Assembly (NCBI GenBank): GCA_001295775.1
Contig: LJIA01000002.1
Location: 329,185 to 393,184, forward strand
Direction of reading: 5' to 3'
Length of the DNA stretch: 64,000 bases
From: a beta proteobacterium AAP99
GTDB taxonomy: Bacteria; Pseudomonadota; Gammaproteobacteria; Burkholderiales; Burkholderiaceae_C
A model generated the notes under the pieces. That model searched no databases, had not been told where the DNA came from, and worked only from the letters and a program-made list of their open reading frames with translations. Positions 1 through 8,720 of the stretch are shown here, piece after piece; the stretch's first letter is position 1, and every line of letters starts with the position of its first letter. A program made the translations under genes and the position numbers.

Positions 1-734
1 GCCGCCGCTTCGCTGTGATCTACATGCACGACGGCCAGATGCTGTTCGATGCCAGCACCACCTGGAACAAGCAGGCATGGAACGTGGACGTGACCCTGGC
101 GCGCCTGATGCGCGAGCGACGCATTCCGGAAGTGATCGTGGTGGGTGTGTGGAACAACGGCAAGTTTCGCCACAGCGAATACATGCCGCAGAAGTTCCTC
201 CCGCTGCTCAGGCCCGAGATCCGCGAGCGTCTGGTGCGCGAGGGCCTGCAGGGCAAGCCGCAGAGCGACGCCTACCTGCGCTTCCTGGTCGAGGAACTCA
301 AGCCCGCCATCGACGCGCGCTTTGCCACCCGCACCGAGCGCGAGCACACGTTTCTCATGGGCTCCAGCATGGGCGGACTGATCAGCGTGTACGGCATGAG
401 CGAGCATCCGCAGGTCTTCGGCGGTGCGGCCGGTCTGTCCACGCACTGGGTTGGCGGCTTCCAGGCCAATTCGCACATTCCGCTGGCGGCCTTCAACTAC
501 CTGCGTGACCAGCTCGCTGACCCCGCGACGCACCGGCTGTACCAGGACCACGGCACCATCGAGCTGGACGCCATCTACGCGCCGTACCAGCGCTTCGTGG
601 ACGAGATCGCACGCGATCGCGGCTACACCGCGGCCAACTACCTCAGCCGCGTCTTCGAGGGCACCGGCCACAACGAGCGGGCCTGGGCGGCGCGTCTGGA
701 GGTGCCGGTGCTGTTCCTGTTCGGGCGCAGCTGA
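1..734 (+). CDS. Alpha/beta-hydrolase esterase (PF00756 type), 5'-truncated by window edge
   Basis: The reading frame is open to the left edge, entering at base 3, so the true start lies outside the window. The first visible residues (VIYMHDGQMLFD) match the strand and loop that open the putative esterase family (esterase D / enterochelin-esterase-like). The nucleophile elbow is visible as GSSMGG near base 360, and a histidine suitable for the catalytic triad lies in GTGHNERAW near the C-terminus. The family hydrolyses small acyl esters, and the substrate here is unknown. The stop codon overlaps the next start (TGATG), so this gene is translationally coupled to the GH92 mannosidase and the two may act together on acylated glycans. 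That functional link is inference. Confidence 0.8.
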   Translation, partial: RRFAVIYMHDGQMLFDASTTWNKQAWNVDVTLARLMRERRIPEVIVVGVWNNGKFRHSEYMPQKFLPLLRPEIRERLVREGLQGKPQSDAYLRFLVEELKPAIDARFATRTEREHTFLMGSSMGGLISVYGMSEHPQVFGGAAGLSTHWVGGFQANSHIPLAAFNYLRDQLADPATHRLYQDHGTIELDAIYAPYQRFVDEIARDRGYTAANYLSRVFEGTGHNERAWAARLEVPVLFLFGRS

Positions 735-2926
735 TGGCACGGGTCTGGCGCGTGGCGCGGTCGTGCGCAACAGCCTCGGTGCTGATGTGGGCGGCGCTTG
801 CCGTTGCGGCACCTGAGCCCTCTGTGACTCGCTGGGTGGATCCGTTCATCGGCACCGATGGCACTGGCCACGTGTTCCCGGGCGCCACAGTGCCCTTCGG
901 CATGGTGGCCCCCAGCCCGGACAATGCCGATCGCGGCTGGTCCTACGCCGGGGGCTACCAGCACCGCAACCCGCGCATCCTCGGCTTCTCCAACACCCAC
1001 ATCAGCGGCGCAGGCATCCCGGAGCTGGGCGACGTCCTGCTGCAGCCGCGCGCAGGGCGGCGCTGGAGCGGCGCAAGCACGGACTTCTCCGCCACCAAGC
1101 AGGCAAGCAGCGAGCGCGCGAAGCCCGGCTTCTACGCCGTGCGCCTGCCGGGGCACGGCGTGGGTGTCGAACTCACCGCCACCCAGCGCGTCGCCCTGCA
1201 CCGCTGGCGCTTCGATGCGCCCGGGCCGGCGCAGGTGCTGGTCGATCTGCAGCACGGGCTGCACTTCACGGACCAGCCGCGCGTCACGCAGGCAGTCAGT
1301 CAGGTCGATGCGCCGGCCGGAGAGATCAGCGGCACCGTCCACAGCCGCAACTGGGTGGAGCGGGAGGCGTCCTTCGTGTTGCGCTTCAGCCAGCCGATCC
1401 GCCGCGTGCAGACCCTGCCGGCCCGGGCCGGTGAACTCGCCCCGCGCTACCTGCTGGACTTCGATCTGGGCGCGGCTCGGGTGCTCGAGGCGCGTGTGGC
1501 CCTGTCCACGGTCGATGTGCCCGGCGCGCGGCGAAACCTCGCCGAAGCCGACGGCCTGGACTTCGATGCCGCCCGGCGCGCGGCCGATGCGCAATGGCAG
1601 CGGCTGCTTGCGCGCATCGAGATCGAGGCGGATGCGCGCACGCGCCGCATCTTCTACTCCGCCCTCTACCGCACCCTCCTGCATCCCAGCGACATCAGCG
1701 ATGCCGACGGCCGGGTGCGCGGCCCCACGGGGCAGGTGATCCGCGCAGCCGGGCCCTACTACTCCACGCTCTCGCTCTGGGACACCTTTCGCGGCGTGCA
1801 CCCCCTGCACACCCTGATCGTGCCGGAACGCGTGCCCGGCTACATCGACACCTTCGTGCAGCATCAGCGCGCCATGGGCTACCTCCCGCTCTGGACGGCC
1901 TGGGGGCGCGAGACCTGGACCATGATCGGCAACCCGGCGCTGCCGGTCATGAGCGATGCCGCACTCAAGGGGCTCGCCGGCAAGCACCTGCAGCCCGCGC
2001 TGGACGCCATGGTGGCGAGCGCCACGCAGCCGCGACCGGACGCGCCGCCCTGGGCGCAGCGCAGCTGGGCGGACTACGAGCGGCTCGGCTATGTGCCGCT
2101 TGACCGCGTGCCCGGCGAGTCCGTCTCCAAGACGGCTGAGTACGGCATCGGCGATGACGCGGTGGCACGCGTCGCGCGGCTGCTCGGCGACTCCGCGCTG
2201 GCCGAACGCTTCGAGGCGCGTGCCCGCGGCTGGCGGCAGCTGTTCGATGCGCCGAGTGCCACCCTGCGCGGGCGCGACAGCGAAGGCCGCTGGCGCACGC
2301 CGTTCAACCCCATCGTGCCGACCTCGCCCATGAACAATCCGGGCGACTACACCGAGGCCAACGCCTATCAGTACACCCTCACGCCGGCCCTGCACGATCC
2401 GGACGGCCTGACGGCGCTGCTCGGCGGGCCACAGGCCCTGGGCGACTGGCTGGACCGCTTCTTCAGGCTCGAAGGCGCCGGCGACAACAAGCACCTCGGG
2501 CAGGAGGCCATGCTCGGCCAGTATGCGCACGGCAATGAGCCCAGCCACCACATCGCCTACCTGTACCGCTGGAGCGATCGCCCGGATCGCGCGGCGCAGC
2601 GCATCCGGCAGATCGTGCGCAGCTTCTACAGCGACCGACCCGACGGCATCATCGGCAATGACGACTGCGGCCAGATGAGTGCCTGGTACGTGCTCGCTAC
2701 CCTCGGGCTGTATCCCGTGCAACCCGGTGCGGCGCGCTGGACCGCTGGCGCCCCGCAGGTCCGGCGGGCGCGGCTGCGCAATCCGCAGGGGCTGGATCTG
2801 CGCATCGAGGCCGCACGGGCCGCGCCCGATCAGGCACCGACCGCAGAACTGGATGGTCGTGCGCAGGACCCGCGCGCCATGGCCCACGCCGACCTCGTGG
2901 GCGCGCGCGTGCTGCGCTTCAGGTAG
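734..2926 (+). CDS. GH92 family alpha-mannosidase, exported
   Basis: 730 residues, a usual length for glycoside hydrolase family 92 (calcium-dependent exo-alpha-mannosidases). The N-terminus is a signal peptide with a hydrophobic stretch ending at AVAA around residue 26. The mature part opens with the family block DPFIGTDGTGHVFPGA and PFGMVAPSPD. The C-terminal half has GNEPSHHIAYLY and the block NDDCGQMSAWYVLATLGLYPV, which carries the family's catalytic-domain signature. It starts inside the stop codon of the preceding esterase, suggesting one transcript. Predicted periplasmic or secreted, removing terminal mannose. The exact linkage specificity cannot be read from sequence. Confidence 0.9.
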   Translation: MARVWRVARSCATASVLMWAALAVAAPEPSVTRWVDPFIGTDGTGHVFPGATVPFGMVAPSPDNADRGWSYAGGYQHRNPRILGFSNTHISGAGIPELGDVLLQPRAGRRWSGASTDFSATKQASSERAKPGFYAVRLPGHGVGVELTATQRVALHRWRFDAPGPAQVLVDLQHGLHFTDQPRVTQAVSQVDAPAGEISGTVHSRNWVEREASFVLRFSQPIRRVQTLPARAGELAPRYLLDFDLGAARVLEARVALSTVDVPGARRNLAEADGLDFDAARRAADAQWQRLLARIEIEADARTRRIFYSALYRTLLHPSDISDADGRVRGPTGQVIRAAGPYYSTLSLWDTFRGVHPLHTLIVPERVPGYIDTFVQHQRAMGYLPLWTAWGRETWTMIGNPALPVMSDAALKGLAGKHLQPALDAMVASATQPRPDAPPWAQRSWADYERLGYVPLDRVPGESVSKTAEYGIGDDAVARVARLLGDSALAERFEARARGWRQLFDAPSATLRGRDSEGRWRTPFNPIVPTSPMNNPGDYTEANAYQYTLTPALHDPDGLTALLGGPQALGDWLDRFFRLEGAGDNKHLGQEAMLGQYAHGNEPSHHIAYLYRWSDRPDRAAQRIRQIVRSFYSDRPDGIIGNDDCGQMSAWYVLATLGLYPVQPGAARWTAGAPQVRRARLRNPQGLDLRIEAARAAPDQAPTAELDGRAQDPRAMAHADLVGARVLRFR

Positions 2927-2994
2927 GGCTCGGCGCGCAGGCACGGCGCGCCCACCCTGCCAGCGCGCCAGGCCGCCGGGCCACACTTCAGAGC

Positions 2995-3852
2995 ATGCCC
3001 GTCACCCGCCTGATCGTGTTCACCCTGCTGGCGCTCACCGCCTTCGCCGGCAACTCCCTGCTGTGTCGCGCGGCGCTGGCGCACACGCAGATCGATGCCG
3101 CGAGCTTCACCACCGTGCGCATGGTCTCGGGTGCGCTGGTGCTGTGGCTGCTGGTGCAGCTGCGTACCCGCAGCCAGGGTGGCATTCGTGTGGGGCAGGG
3201 CAGCTGGGGCTCGGCCGCCGCGCTGTTTGCCTACGCCGCTGCCTTTTCGTTCGCCTACGTGCAGTTGGGCGCAGCGCTGGGCGCACTCATCCTGTTCGGC
3301 GCCGTGCAGACCAGCATGACGAGCTGGGGCCTGCTGCGTGGCGAGCGCCTGCGTGCCATGCAGGTGCTCGGGTTGCTGCTGGCCTTTGGCGGTCTGGTGG
3401 GCCTGCTCCTGCCCGGCCTGTCTGCGCCGCCCTTGCTGCCCGCGCTGCTGATGGTCGCGGCCGGCTGCGCCTGGGGCGTGTACTCCCTGCGCGGCAAGGG
3501 CGCGGGTGATCCGCTGCAGGTCACGGCCGGCAACTTCATGCGCACGGTGCCGATGGCGCTGGCCCTGAGCCTGGCGCTGTTTGCCCATGCTCGGCTGGAC
3601 CCCGCGGGTGTGCTGTACGCCGTGCTCTCCGGCGCACTCACCTCCGGCGTGGGCTACGCCATCTGGTACGCGGCGCTGCCGCATCTGAAGGCGATGGTGG
3701 CGGCGACGCTGCAGCTCAGCGTGCCGGTGATTGCGGCCGCGGGTGCGGTGCTCTTTCTGGGCGAGGCGCTCAGCCTGCGCCTGCTGCTGGCCTCGGCAGC
3801 CATCCTGGGGGGCATTGCGCTGGTGGTGCTGATGGGGCAGCGCAAGGCCTGA
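2995..3852 (+). CDS. DMT/EamA-family transporter
   Basis: 285 residues with about ten hydrophobic helices in two homologous halves, the layout of EamA drug/metabolite transporters. The second half has the typical SGALTSGVGYAIWYAALPHLKA block, followed by the VPVIAAAGAVLFLGEALS segment found near the last helices of EamA proteins. It is an inner-membrane permease and the substrate cannot be predicted. It lies 68 bp after the GH92 gene on the same strand, with no visible terminator between. Convergent with the 614-residue gene downstream. Confidence 0.85.
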   Translation: MPVTRLIVFTLLALTAFAGNSLLCRAALAHTQIDAASFTTVRMVSGALVLWLLVQLRTRSQGGIRVGQGSWGSAAALFAYAAAFSFAYVQLGAALGALILFGAVQTSMTSWGLLRGERLRAMQVLGLLLAFGGLVGLLLPGLSAPPLLPALLMVAAGCAWGVYSLRGKGAGDPLQVTAGNFMRTVPMALALSLALFAHARLDPAGVLYAVLSGALTSGVGYAIWYAALPHLKAMVAATLQLSVPVIAAAGAVLFLGEALSLRLLLASAAILGGIALVVLMGQRKA

Positions 3853-3865
3853 AGCCTCCCCAAAA

Positions 3866-3916
3866 GCCTTTCCGCTTGTCTGGCAAGGGTTTCCAGCCAT
3901 TTTGGTCTGGAAACCC
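3866..3916 (-). repeat. Dispersed 3'-UTR element, copy 1
   Basis: Read on the minus strand it is a 10-bp perfect hairpin (arms 3887–3896 and 3907–3916) followed by CCAGACAAGCGGAAAG (3868–3883). It lies about 115 bp beyond the stop of the minus-strand 614-residue gene and is also downstream of the convergent transporter. Confidence 0.75.
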
Positions 3917-3996
3917 GCATGGATCGGGCGTCTGCATGTCTGAGTCCGGGCGTGGCGGATCGAGGTTCGACCCGCCACGCCCCGCGCTCATGCCAG

Positions 3997-5841
3997 CTAC
4001 TTCTTGCAGAACCCGATCCGATCGGTCACCGGCAGCGGTACCGAATCACCCGTGGTCAGCAGCAGCTCGGCGCTCAGGTCGATGATGTAGGCGCAGTCCT
4101 GAAGCCCCGCCACCGTGAAGCCCGAGGGCGCGCAGGCGCCCACGCGCTCGTTCGGCCCGGCCGCCGGCAGCGTGAAGGCATAGGGGCCGCCGGGGCCCTG
4201 CATGCTCACGCTGACCGCACCCAGGTTCGGGTGCGTGGCGGTAATGACCACGTCGAGCCCGGTCTGCACACCGGCGCAGCCATTGCTGCGCAGCTGCAGC
4301 ACATCCACCGACACCACGGCGAGCTGGTCATTGACCTTGAAGGGCGCCCAGGAGCCGCCCTTGCTCACATTCTGGTAGCGCACGTTCTCGATGGCCACGT
4401 GGGCGCAGGTGCCAGCGTCCGTCTCGCTGGCCGGATTGCCCACCTCGCGTACCCGCATGCGCAGCGCAATGTGCCGGTTGCTGGCGAAGATCGCGCCGAA
4501 CACGGTGCTGCTGTCGCCCGCTTTGACGCCGTTCACGTCGATCGAGGGCGAGGCCGCGAGCGCACCCGTGATCACGTTCAGCATGTTGCCGTTCGGGTCG
4601 AAGAAGCCCTCCGGCCCGAAGACGTTGGCCGCCTGGGGCACGCGGATCCAGCCGCCGACGATCTGCGCATTGTCCGGGCCGCCGCCGGGCACGGCGGGGT
4701 CCGCGTAGATGTAGCGGGTCTTGACCGGGTTCGGGTCGCCGGGGAAGGCCGGGGCATAGCGCTCGTTGCGGCCGATGAAGGTGGCGCCGTACTGCGCCGG
4801 CGCGACGGGTGCCCAGGGGCCGGTCGGGTTGCCGCTGGCGTCCGTGGGGCGTACTTCGAAGCGGTACTCCATGGGCTGGCCATTCAGGGTCTTGGGCAGC
4901 ACACCGTTCAGGCGCACCGTGGAATAGAAGGCGCGGTGGTCGCCCACCGTCTTGCCGCTGCCGGGTACGGCGCTCTCGATCTGGCTGGCGAAGAGGTAGC
5001 CCCCGAGCGCATCGAACACCGGCAGCGGCTCGTTGGTGCGCGGCTGCTCTTTCAGGCAGAGGTCCACGCAGAAGCAGGGCCCGGCGTTCTCGCGGTCCTT
5101 CGCGCGGCCGCGCGAGGGCGGCTCGTTGAGCAGCGCCGTGCCGCCCAGGGTCTCGACGCGAAAGTAGAGGTCCGGCCCGCCGGTCCATTCGATGTTGATC
5201 AACGGCGAGAAGATCGTGCGCTTGAAGTCGCTGGCCAGATAGTCAATGCGGAAGTGCCCGGCGGCATTGGTGATTGCGCTGCCCAGGTCGTCGTCCTGCA
5301 GCCAGTCCACATCGAAGGCGCGCACGCGCACCCCGCCAATCGGCGCCTGCGTCTCGCAGTGGCGCACATGGCCGCAGATGGTCCAGGCACCAAAGCGGCC
5401 GCGCACGCCGCACCATGCACGGTGCGGAATCACGTACTCCCAGGCGGCAATCTGTTCGCGCTCGGTCTGGCGCCAGAGCGGCTGCAGCACCGTGATGCCG
5501 AACTGCAGCGGCTTGGGCGGCCTCGGCCCGGGCTTCAGGTGGGGCACCGTCGGGCACCAGAGATCGACCTCGAAGGGCCCGCCGTCGTAGTTCTTCTCCG
5601 ACAGACCGATGCTGAAGTTGCCCTGCTCGTCGATCAGCCCTTCAGCCAGCAACCGGCCGGCCTTGGCCGCGCCTGCCGCCTCGTCCACCGGGCCGAAGGT
5701 GTCCTTGGCGGCCGCGACCGCAAGTGCCGTGGTGCGGGCGTCCGCATCCACGCGATAGAGCTTGAGCGTGAGCCCCGCGAGCGGCTCGATGCAATCACCG
5801 CACAGCCCTCCGCGCAGCGACCCTTTGAAGACATAAGACAT
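3997..5841 (-). CDS. Uncharacterised 614-residue protein with carboxypeptidase-regulatory-like (transthyretin-fold) segments
   Basis: No family with a known function was recognised. There is no signal peptide or membrane segment. Residues 1–110 begin with a beta-rich stretch (GLTLKLYRVD...GNFSIGL) and residues 150–210 contain ICGHVRHCETQAPIGGVRVRAFD...GHFRIDY, both resembling the CnaB/carboxypeptidase-regulatory fold used in surface and scaffold proteins. The sequence is cysteine-rich, with a CFCVDLC cluster near residue 250. The rest is beta-rich with tryptophan- and proline-rich loops. Single-gene unit, convergent with the upstream transporter and divergent from the ClpP-like gene. It could be a cytosolic multi-domain binding protein or cargo of an atypical export system. 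Function unknown. Confidence 0.75.
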   Translation of the reverse strand: MSYVFKGSLRGGLCGDCIEPLAGLTLKLYRVDADARTTALAVAAAKDTFGPVDEAAGAAKAGRLLAEGLIDEQGNFSIGLSEKNYDGGPFEVDLWCPTVPHLKPGPRPPKPLQFGITVLQPLWRQTEREQIAAWEYVIPHRAWCGVRGRFGAWTICGHVRHCETQAPIGGVRVRAFDVDWLQDDDLGSAITNAAGHFRIDYLASDFKRTIFSPLINIEWTGGPDLYFRVETLGGTALLNEPPSRGRAKDRENAGPCFCVDLCLKEQPRTNEPLPVFDALGGYLFASQIESAVPGSGKTVGDHRAFYSTVRLNGVLPKTLNGQPMEYRFEVRPTDASGNPTGPWAPVAPAQYGATFIGRNERYAPAFPGDPNPVKTRYIYADPAVPGGGPDNAQIVGGWIRVPQAANVFGPEGFFDPNGNMLNVITGALAASPSIDVNGVKAGDSSTVFGAIFASNRHIALRMRVREVGNPASETDAGTCAHVAIENVRYQNVSKGGSWAPFKVNDQLAVVSVDVLQLRSNGCAGVQTGLDVVITATHPNLGAVSVSMQGPGGPYAFTLPAAGPNERVGACAPSGFTVAGLQDCAYIIDLSAELLLTTGDSVPLPVTDRIGFCKK

Positions 5842-6090
5842 GACCTGGCTCCCATATGGCGTCCCCGCAATGAGTTGGGCCCTGGAGGCAGGCCATGCAC
5901 CACACTAGGAAGCACCGTGCAGGCGCATCAATGACGGAATTGCGGCATCGCGCACAGACGCGTCATGCGAATGCGGGAGCAGGCCGCGCGGGTCGTGCAG
6001 GGTTTGCATCGGGCGGCCGGCGGGCGGGGCGCGCCGCGAGAATCGCTAGCATCGCGACAAGCCGTCCGAATCCCGCGAAGGAGAACGCTC

Positions 6091-6681
6091 ATGTGGACAT
6101 TCAATAACGACACCGACCAGGATGAAGGCAAGGGCAAGATGGCCGCCTTCATCGACCAGAAGACCTTTGCCGCGCGCAATGTGCTGGTCTATGGCCAGAT
6201 CACCCAGGCGCTGGCCAAGGACGTCTGCGGCCGCCTGCTGGCCCTGGCTGCGGAATCGAGCGAGCCGATCACCATGCTGGTGTGCTCGCCCGGCGGCCAC
6301 GTGGAAAGCGGGGATGCCATCCACGACATGGTGCGCTTCATCGAGGTGCCCGTGAACATGATCGGCACCGGCTGGGTGGCCAGCGCCGGCACCCACATCT
6401 TCCTGGCCGCGCCCAAGGCGCGTCGCTTCTGCCTGCCCAACACCCGCTTCCTGATTCACCAGCCGAGTGGCGGCGCCGGCGGTCAGGCCACCGACATCGC
6501 CATCCAGGCGCGCGAGATCATCAAGATGCGCGAGCGTCTGGCGCGCATCATCGCCGCCGAGACCGGCCAGCCGGTGGAGAAGGTGCAGGCCGACATCGAC
6601 CGCGACTACTGGATGAGTACCGAGGAAGCCATCAACTACGGCCTGGTGTCCAAGGTGATCGAGCGCCGCAGCGAGGTTTGA
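6091..6681 (+). CDS. ClpP-family serine protease (orphan)
   Basis: 196 residues. The start is set by the Shine-Dalgarno GAAGGAGAA about 6 bp upstream. The ClpP fold is clear: LVCSPGGHVESGDAIHDMV (oxyanion-loop glycines), nucleophile serine in GWVASAGTHIFLAA, catalytic histidine in TRFLIHQPSGG, and the DRDYWMSTEEAINYGLV block holding the catalytic aspartate region. In classical ClpP the nucleophile block is GQAASMGA, so this is a divergent paralogue. No clpX, clpA or tig lies next to it, unlike the housekeeping clpP locus. It probably forms a cytosolic peptidase ring, with partner unknown. Confidence 0.85.
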   Translation: MWTFNNDTDQDEGKGKMAAFIDQKTFAARNVLVYGQITQALAKDVCGRLLALAAESSEPITMLVCSPGGHVESGDAIHDMVRFIEVPVNMIGTGWVASAGTHIFLAAPKARRFCLPNTRFLIHQPSGGAGGQATDIAIQAREIIKMRERLARIIAAETGQPVEKVQADIDRDYWMSTEEAINYGLVSKVIERRSEV

Positions 6682-6724
6682 GCCCAGCGCGAGCCTGCAC
6701 CCGCTCGCGCCGCTGCGTAGAGGC

Positions 6725-7924
6725 TCAGGCAGCGGCCGCGGGCGGCGTGAGCTTCTTGACCAGGAACACGCTGATCAGCGCCAGCGCCATCAGCCCCGCG
6801 CCGCCCGCGCCCAGGTCCCGGAAGCTGCCGTCGGCAAGCAGCCTGCCGCCGATCGCGCTGCCGATGAAGCCGCCCACATAGATGGCCGCGGCATTGAGCG
6901 CGAACAGGATCGGCGCCTGCGCCGGCGAAAGCTGCGCCAGCCGCGCCTGCTGCGCCACCATGAAGCTCCAGGCCATCGCGCTCCAGAGGAAGATCATCAC
7001 CGCGCCAAAGGCCACGCCGCCCGGCAGGTGCGTGAGCACCGGCATGATCATGATCTGCACCACCGCCAGACTGACGAGTGTCTTGGTCGGCCCCTGGCGG
7101 TCCGTCATGCGGCCGCCGAGCCAGTTGCCCAGCACCGCCCCCACGCCAAACAGCACCAGCATGCCGGTCACGCCGTCGCGGCCCAGACCGTAGCGCGCCT
7201 CCAGAAAGGGCGCCATGTAGGTGTAGAGCACGTAGAGCCCGCCCACGAAGCAGGCCGTGAAGCTCACCGCCAGCACCAGATGCGGCGTGGCGAGCACGCT
7301 GCCCAGGGTCTTCAGGCTCGTCGGCGGCACCTGCACCTCGCGCGGCAGCATCCGCCACAGCACCACGCCGCTCACCAGCGCCAGCACGGCCACTACCTCG
7401 AAGGCCATGCGCCAGCCAAAGGCATAGCCCAGCCAGGCGCCCAGCGGCACGCCAAACACCTGCGCCAGCGTCAGCCCGCCAAAGATCACTGCCAGCGCCC
7501 GGCCGCGCTGCTCCGGCGCCACCAGCATCACGCCGATGCTCGCGGCCACCGGCGTCACCAGCCCGCCGCCCACCGCCATCACCGCCCGCGCCGCCAGCAG
7601 GAATTCGAAGCTCGGCGCAAAGCTCGCCAGCAGCGCCCCGAGCAGAAAGATCGCCAGCCCCGCCAGCATCACCTGCGCCCGGCCAAAGCGCCCGGTCAGC
7701 GCCACCAGCACGGGCGAGGTGAGCGCATAGACGATGGCATACACCGTCATCAGCAGCCCTGCCTGCGGCTTGGACACCGCAAAGGCCGTGGCCACCGGCA
7801 CCAACACGCCAATGACCACAAAGGCGCCCATGCCGATGACGAAGTTCGCCACCGCCAGCAGGCGCAGCACCGCAGACGAAGAAGAATTCACGGGAACCCC
7901 GGGCAGGGTGGAGGAGGAGGCCAT
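6725..7924 (-). CDS. MFS transporter (arabinose-efflux/AraJ-like group)
   Basis: 399 residues, 12 predicted membrane helices, typical of 12-TM major facilitator efflux permeases. The loop between helices 2 and 3 has ALTGRFGRAQVMLAGLAIF, a degenerate form of the MFS motif A (G-x-x-x-D-R-x-G-R). The conserved AVGGGLVTPVAASIGVMLVAPEQRGRALAVIFGGLTLAQVFGVPLG block of the AraJ-like subfamily follows. Likely proton-driven export from the inner membrane of a drug or sugar-like substrate that cannot be specified. Convergent with the ClpP-like gene (43 bp between stops). Confidence 0.85.
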   Translation of the reverse strand: MASSSTLPGVPVNSSSSAVLRLLAVANFVIGMGAFVVIGVLVPVATAFAVSKPQAGLLMTVYAIVYALTSPVLVALTGRFGRAQVMLAGLAIFLLGALLASFAPSFEFLLAARAVMAVGGGLVTPVAASIGVMLVAPEQRGRALAVIFGGLTLAQVFGVPLGAWLGYAFGWRMAFEVVAVLALVSGVVLWRMLPREVQVPPTSLKTLGSVLATPHLVLAVSFTACFVGGLYVLYTYMAPFLEARYGLGRDGVTGMLVLFGVGAVLGNWLGGRMTDRQGPTKTLVSLAVVQIMIMPVLTHLPGGVAFGAVMIFLWSAMAWSFMVAQQARLAQLSPAQAPILFALNAAAIYVGGFIGSAIGGRLLADGSFRDLGAGGAGLMALALISVFLVKKLTPPAAAA

Positions 7925-8028
7925 GGCGGGCGGCGCGTTCGCGCTCTGATGCAGGGAGGAATCTGCACCCTAGTGCCGCGAGCCCGGCGGGTCAAGGTCG
8001 CCGTCAGGAAGGCGATAGGTCAAAATCG

Positions 8029-8096
8029 GCCAGAAAATGCAAAATCATCGGAAAGTGACTTTCCGCTTGTCTGAAGCGCGTCTTGGCGGCTTTTTT
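8029..8096 (-). repeat. Dispersed 3'-UTR element, copy 2
   Basis: The minus-strand core CAGACAAGCGGAAAG is at 8059–8073. Next to it, CGGAAAGT-C-ACTTTCCG forms a near-perfect dyad, and the core itself can pair as CGCTT-CAGAC-AAGCG. It begins 64 bp beyond the stop of the minus-strand membrane-protein gene at 8137. The plus strand ends in a T6 run. Confidence 0.7.
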
Positions 8097-8136
8097 AATG
8101 GAAAATTGACAATTAAATATCAAAATAGGACAGAAA

Positions 8137-8625
8137 TTACACCGAAAACGCGATCCAGCGCCCCAAACCGATCACACTCAACCACAGCAGCAAGGACAGC
8201 GCTCCGCTCAGCGCCAGCAACCCGCCTGGCCGTTGCGCCCAACCCGTCGCACGGTGCGCCCAGTGGAACCACAGCGCATGCGCCGTGGCCAGCGCCACCA
8301 GACCCAGCTTGGCCCAGACCACCGGGCTGGAGAAGTAATCCGCGGGCTTCACACTGATGAGCAGCACGCCGGTGCAGGCGGCAAGCAGCAGGCCGCAGGC
8401 CGCAAAGCGCTGCAGCAGCACCACGGCGCGCACATCCAGAGACGGCAAGGCCCCCAGAAAGCGCAGCCCCACCGGCGCAATGCCGCCAAACAGCAGGGCG
8501 ATGCCGATGATGTGCAGCGCGGATACCGTGGCGTAGATGGCGGAGGATTGCGCGAGGCCCAGCGTGTGGCCCAGCGCCTGCCAGGCCTGCAGCAGCGCGG
8601 GGGGCAGTTCAGGCATGGGGCGCAC
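8137..8625 (-). CDS. Small integral membrane protein (possibly DUF6644-like)
   Basis: 162 residues with four hydrophobic segments (SAIYATVSALHIIGIALLFG, VLLQRFAACGLLLAACTGVLL, VWAKLGLVALATAHALWF, GGLLALSGALSLLLWLSVIG). The conserved histidine in the first helix (LHIIGIAL) and WFHWAHR in a loop resemble small membrane proteins annotated as DUF6644/DUF2214, but I am not certain of the family. Lies 95 bp downstream of pyrD on the same strand and may share its transcript. Function unknown. Confidence 0.65.
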   Translation of the reverse strand: MRPMPELPPALLQAWQALGHTLGLAQSSAIYATVSALHIIGIALLFGGIAPVGLRFLGALPSLDVRAVVLLQRFAACGLLLAACTGVLLISVKPADYFSSPVVWAKLGLVALATAHALWFHWAHRATGWAQRPGGLLALSGALSLLLWLSVIGLGRWIAFSV

Positions 8626-8720
8626 GGCAGAGGCCGTCGGGGCGCGTCAGGCGCCGCCGGCGGCCAGTCTCGAAGCGCGTGCGGACGGTTCGGCTCATGC
8701 ACCTCATGCCGATGGCCGAT

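Noticed and set aside
638..2986. Very long open frame on the minus strand opposite the GH92 gene
   Set aside because: The plus-strand frame has clear GH92 motifs and a coupled start; the minus frame is low-complexity Arg/Ala/His sequence with no family resemblance, typical of GC-rich antisense shadows.
3919..5934. Long plus-strand open frame opposite the 614-residue gene
   Set aside because: Its composition (Arg, His, Gly, Val-rich without motifs) is that of an antisense shadow; the minus frame has sensible domain-like segments and a proper start.
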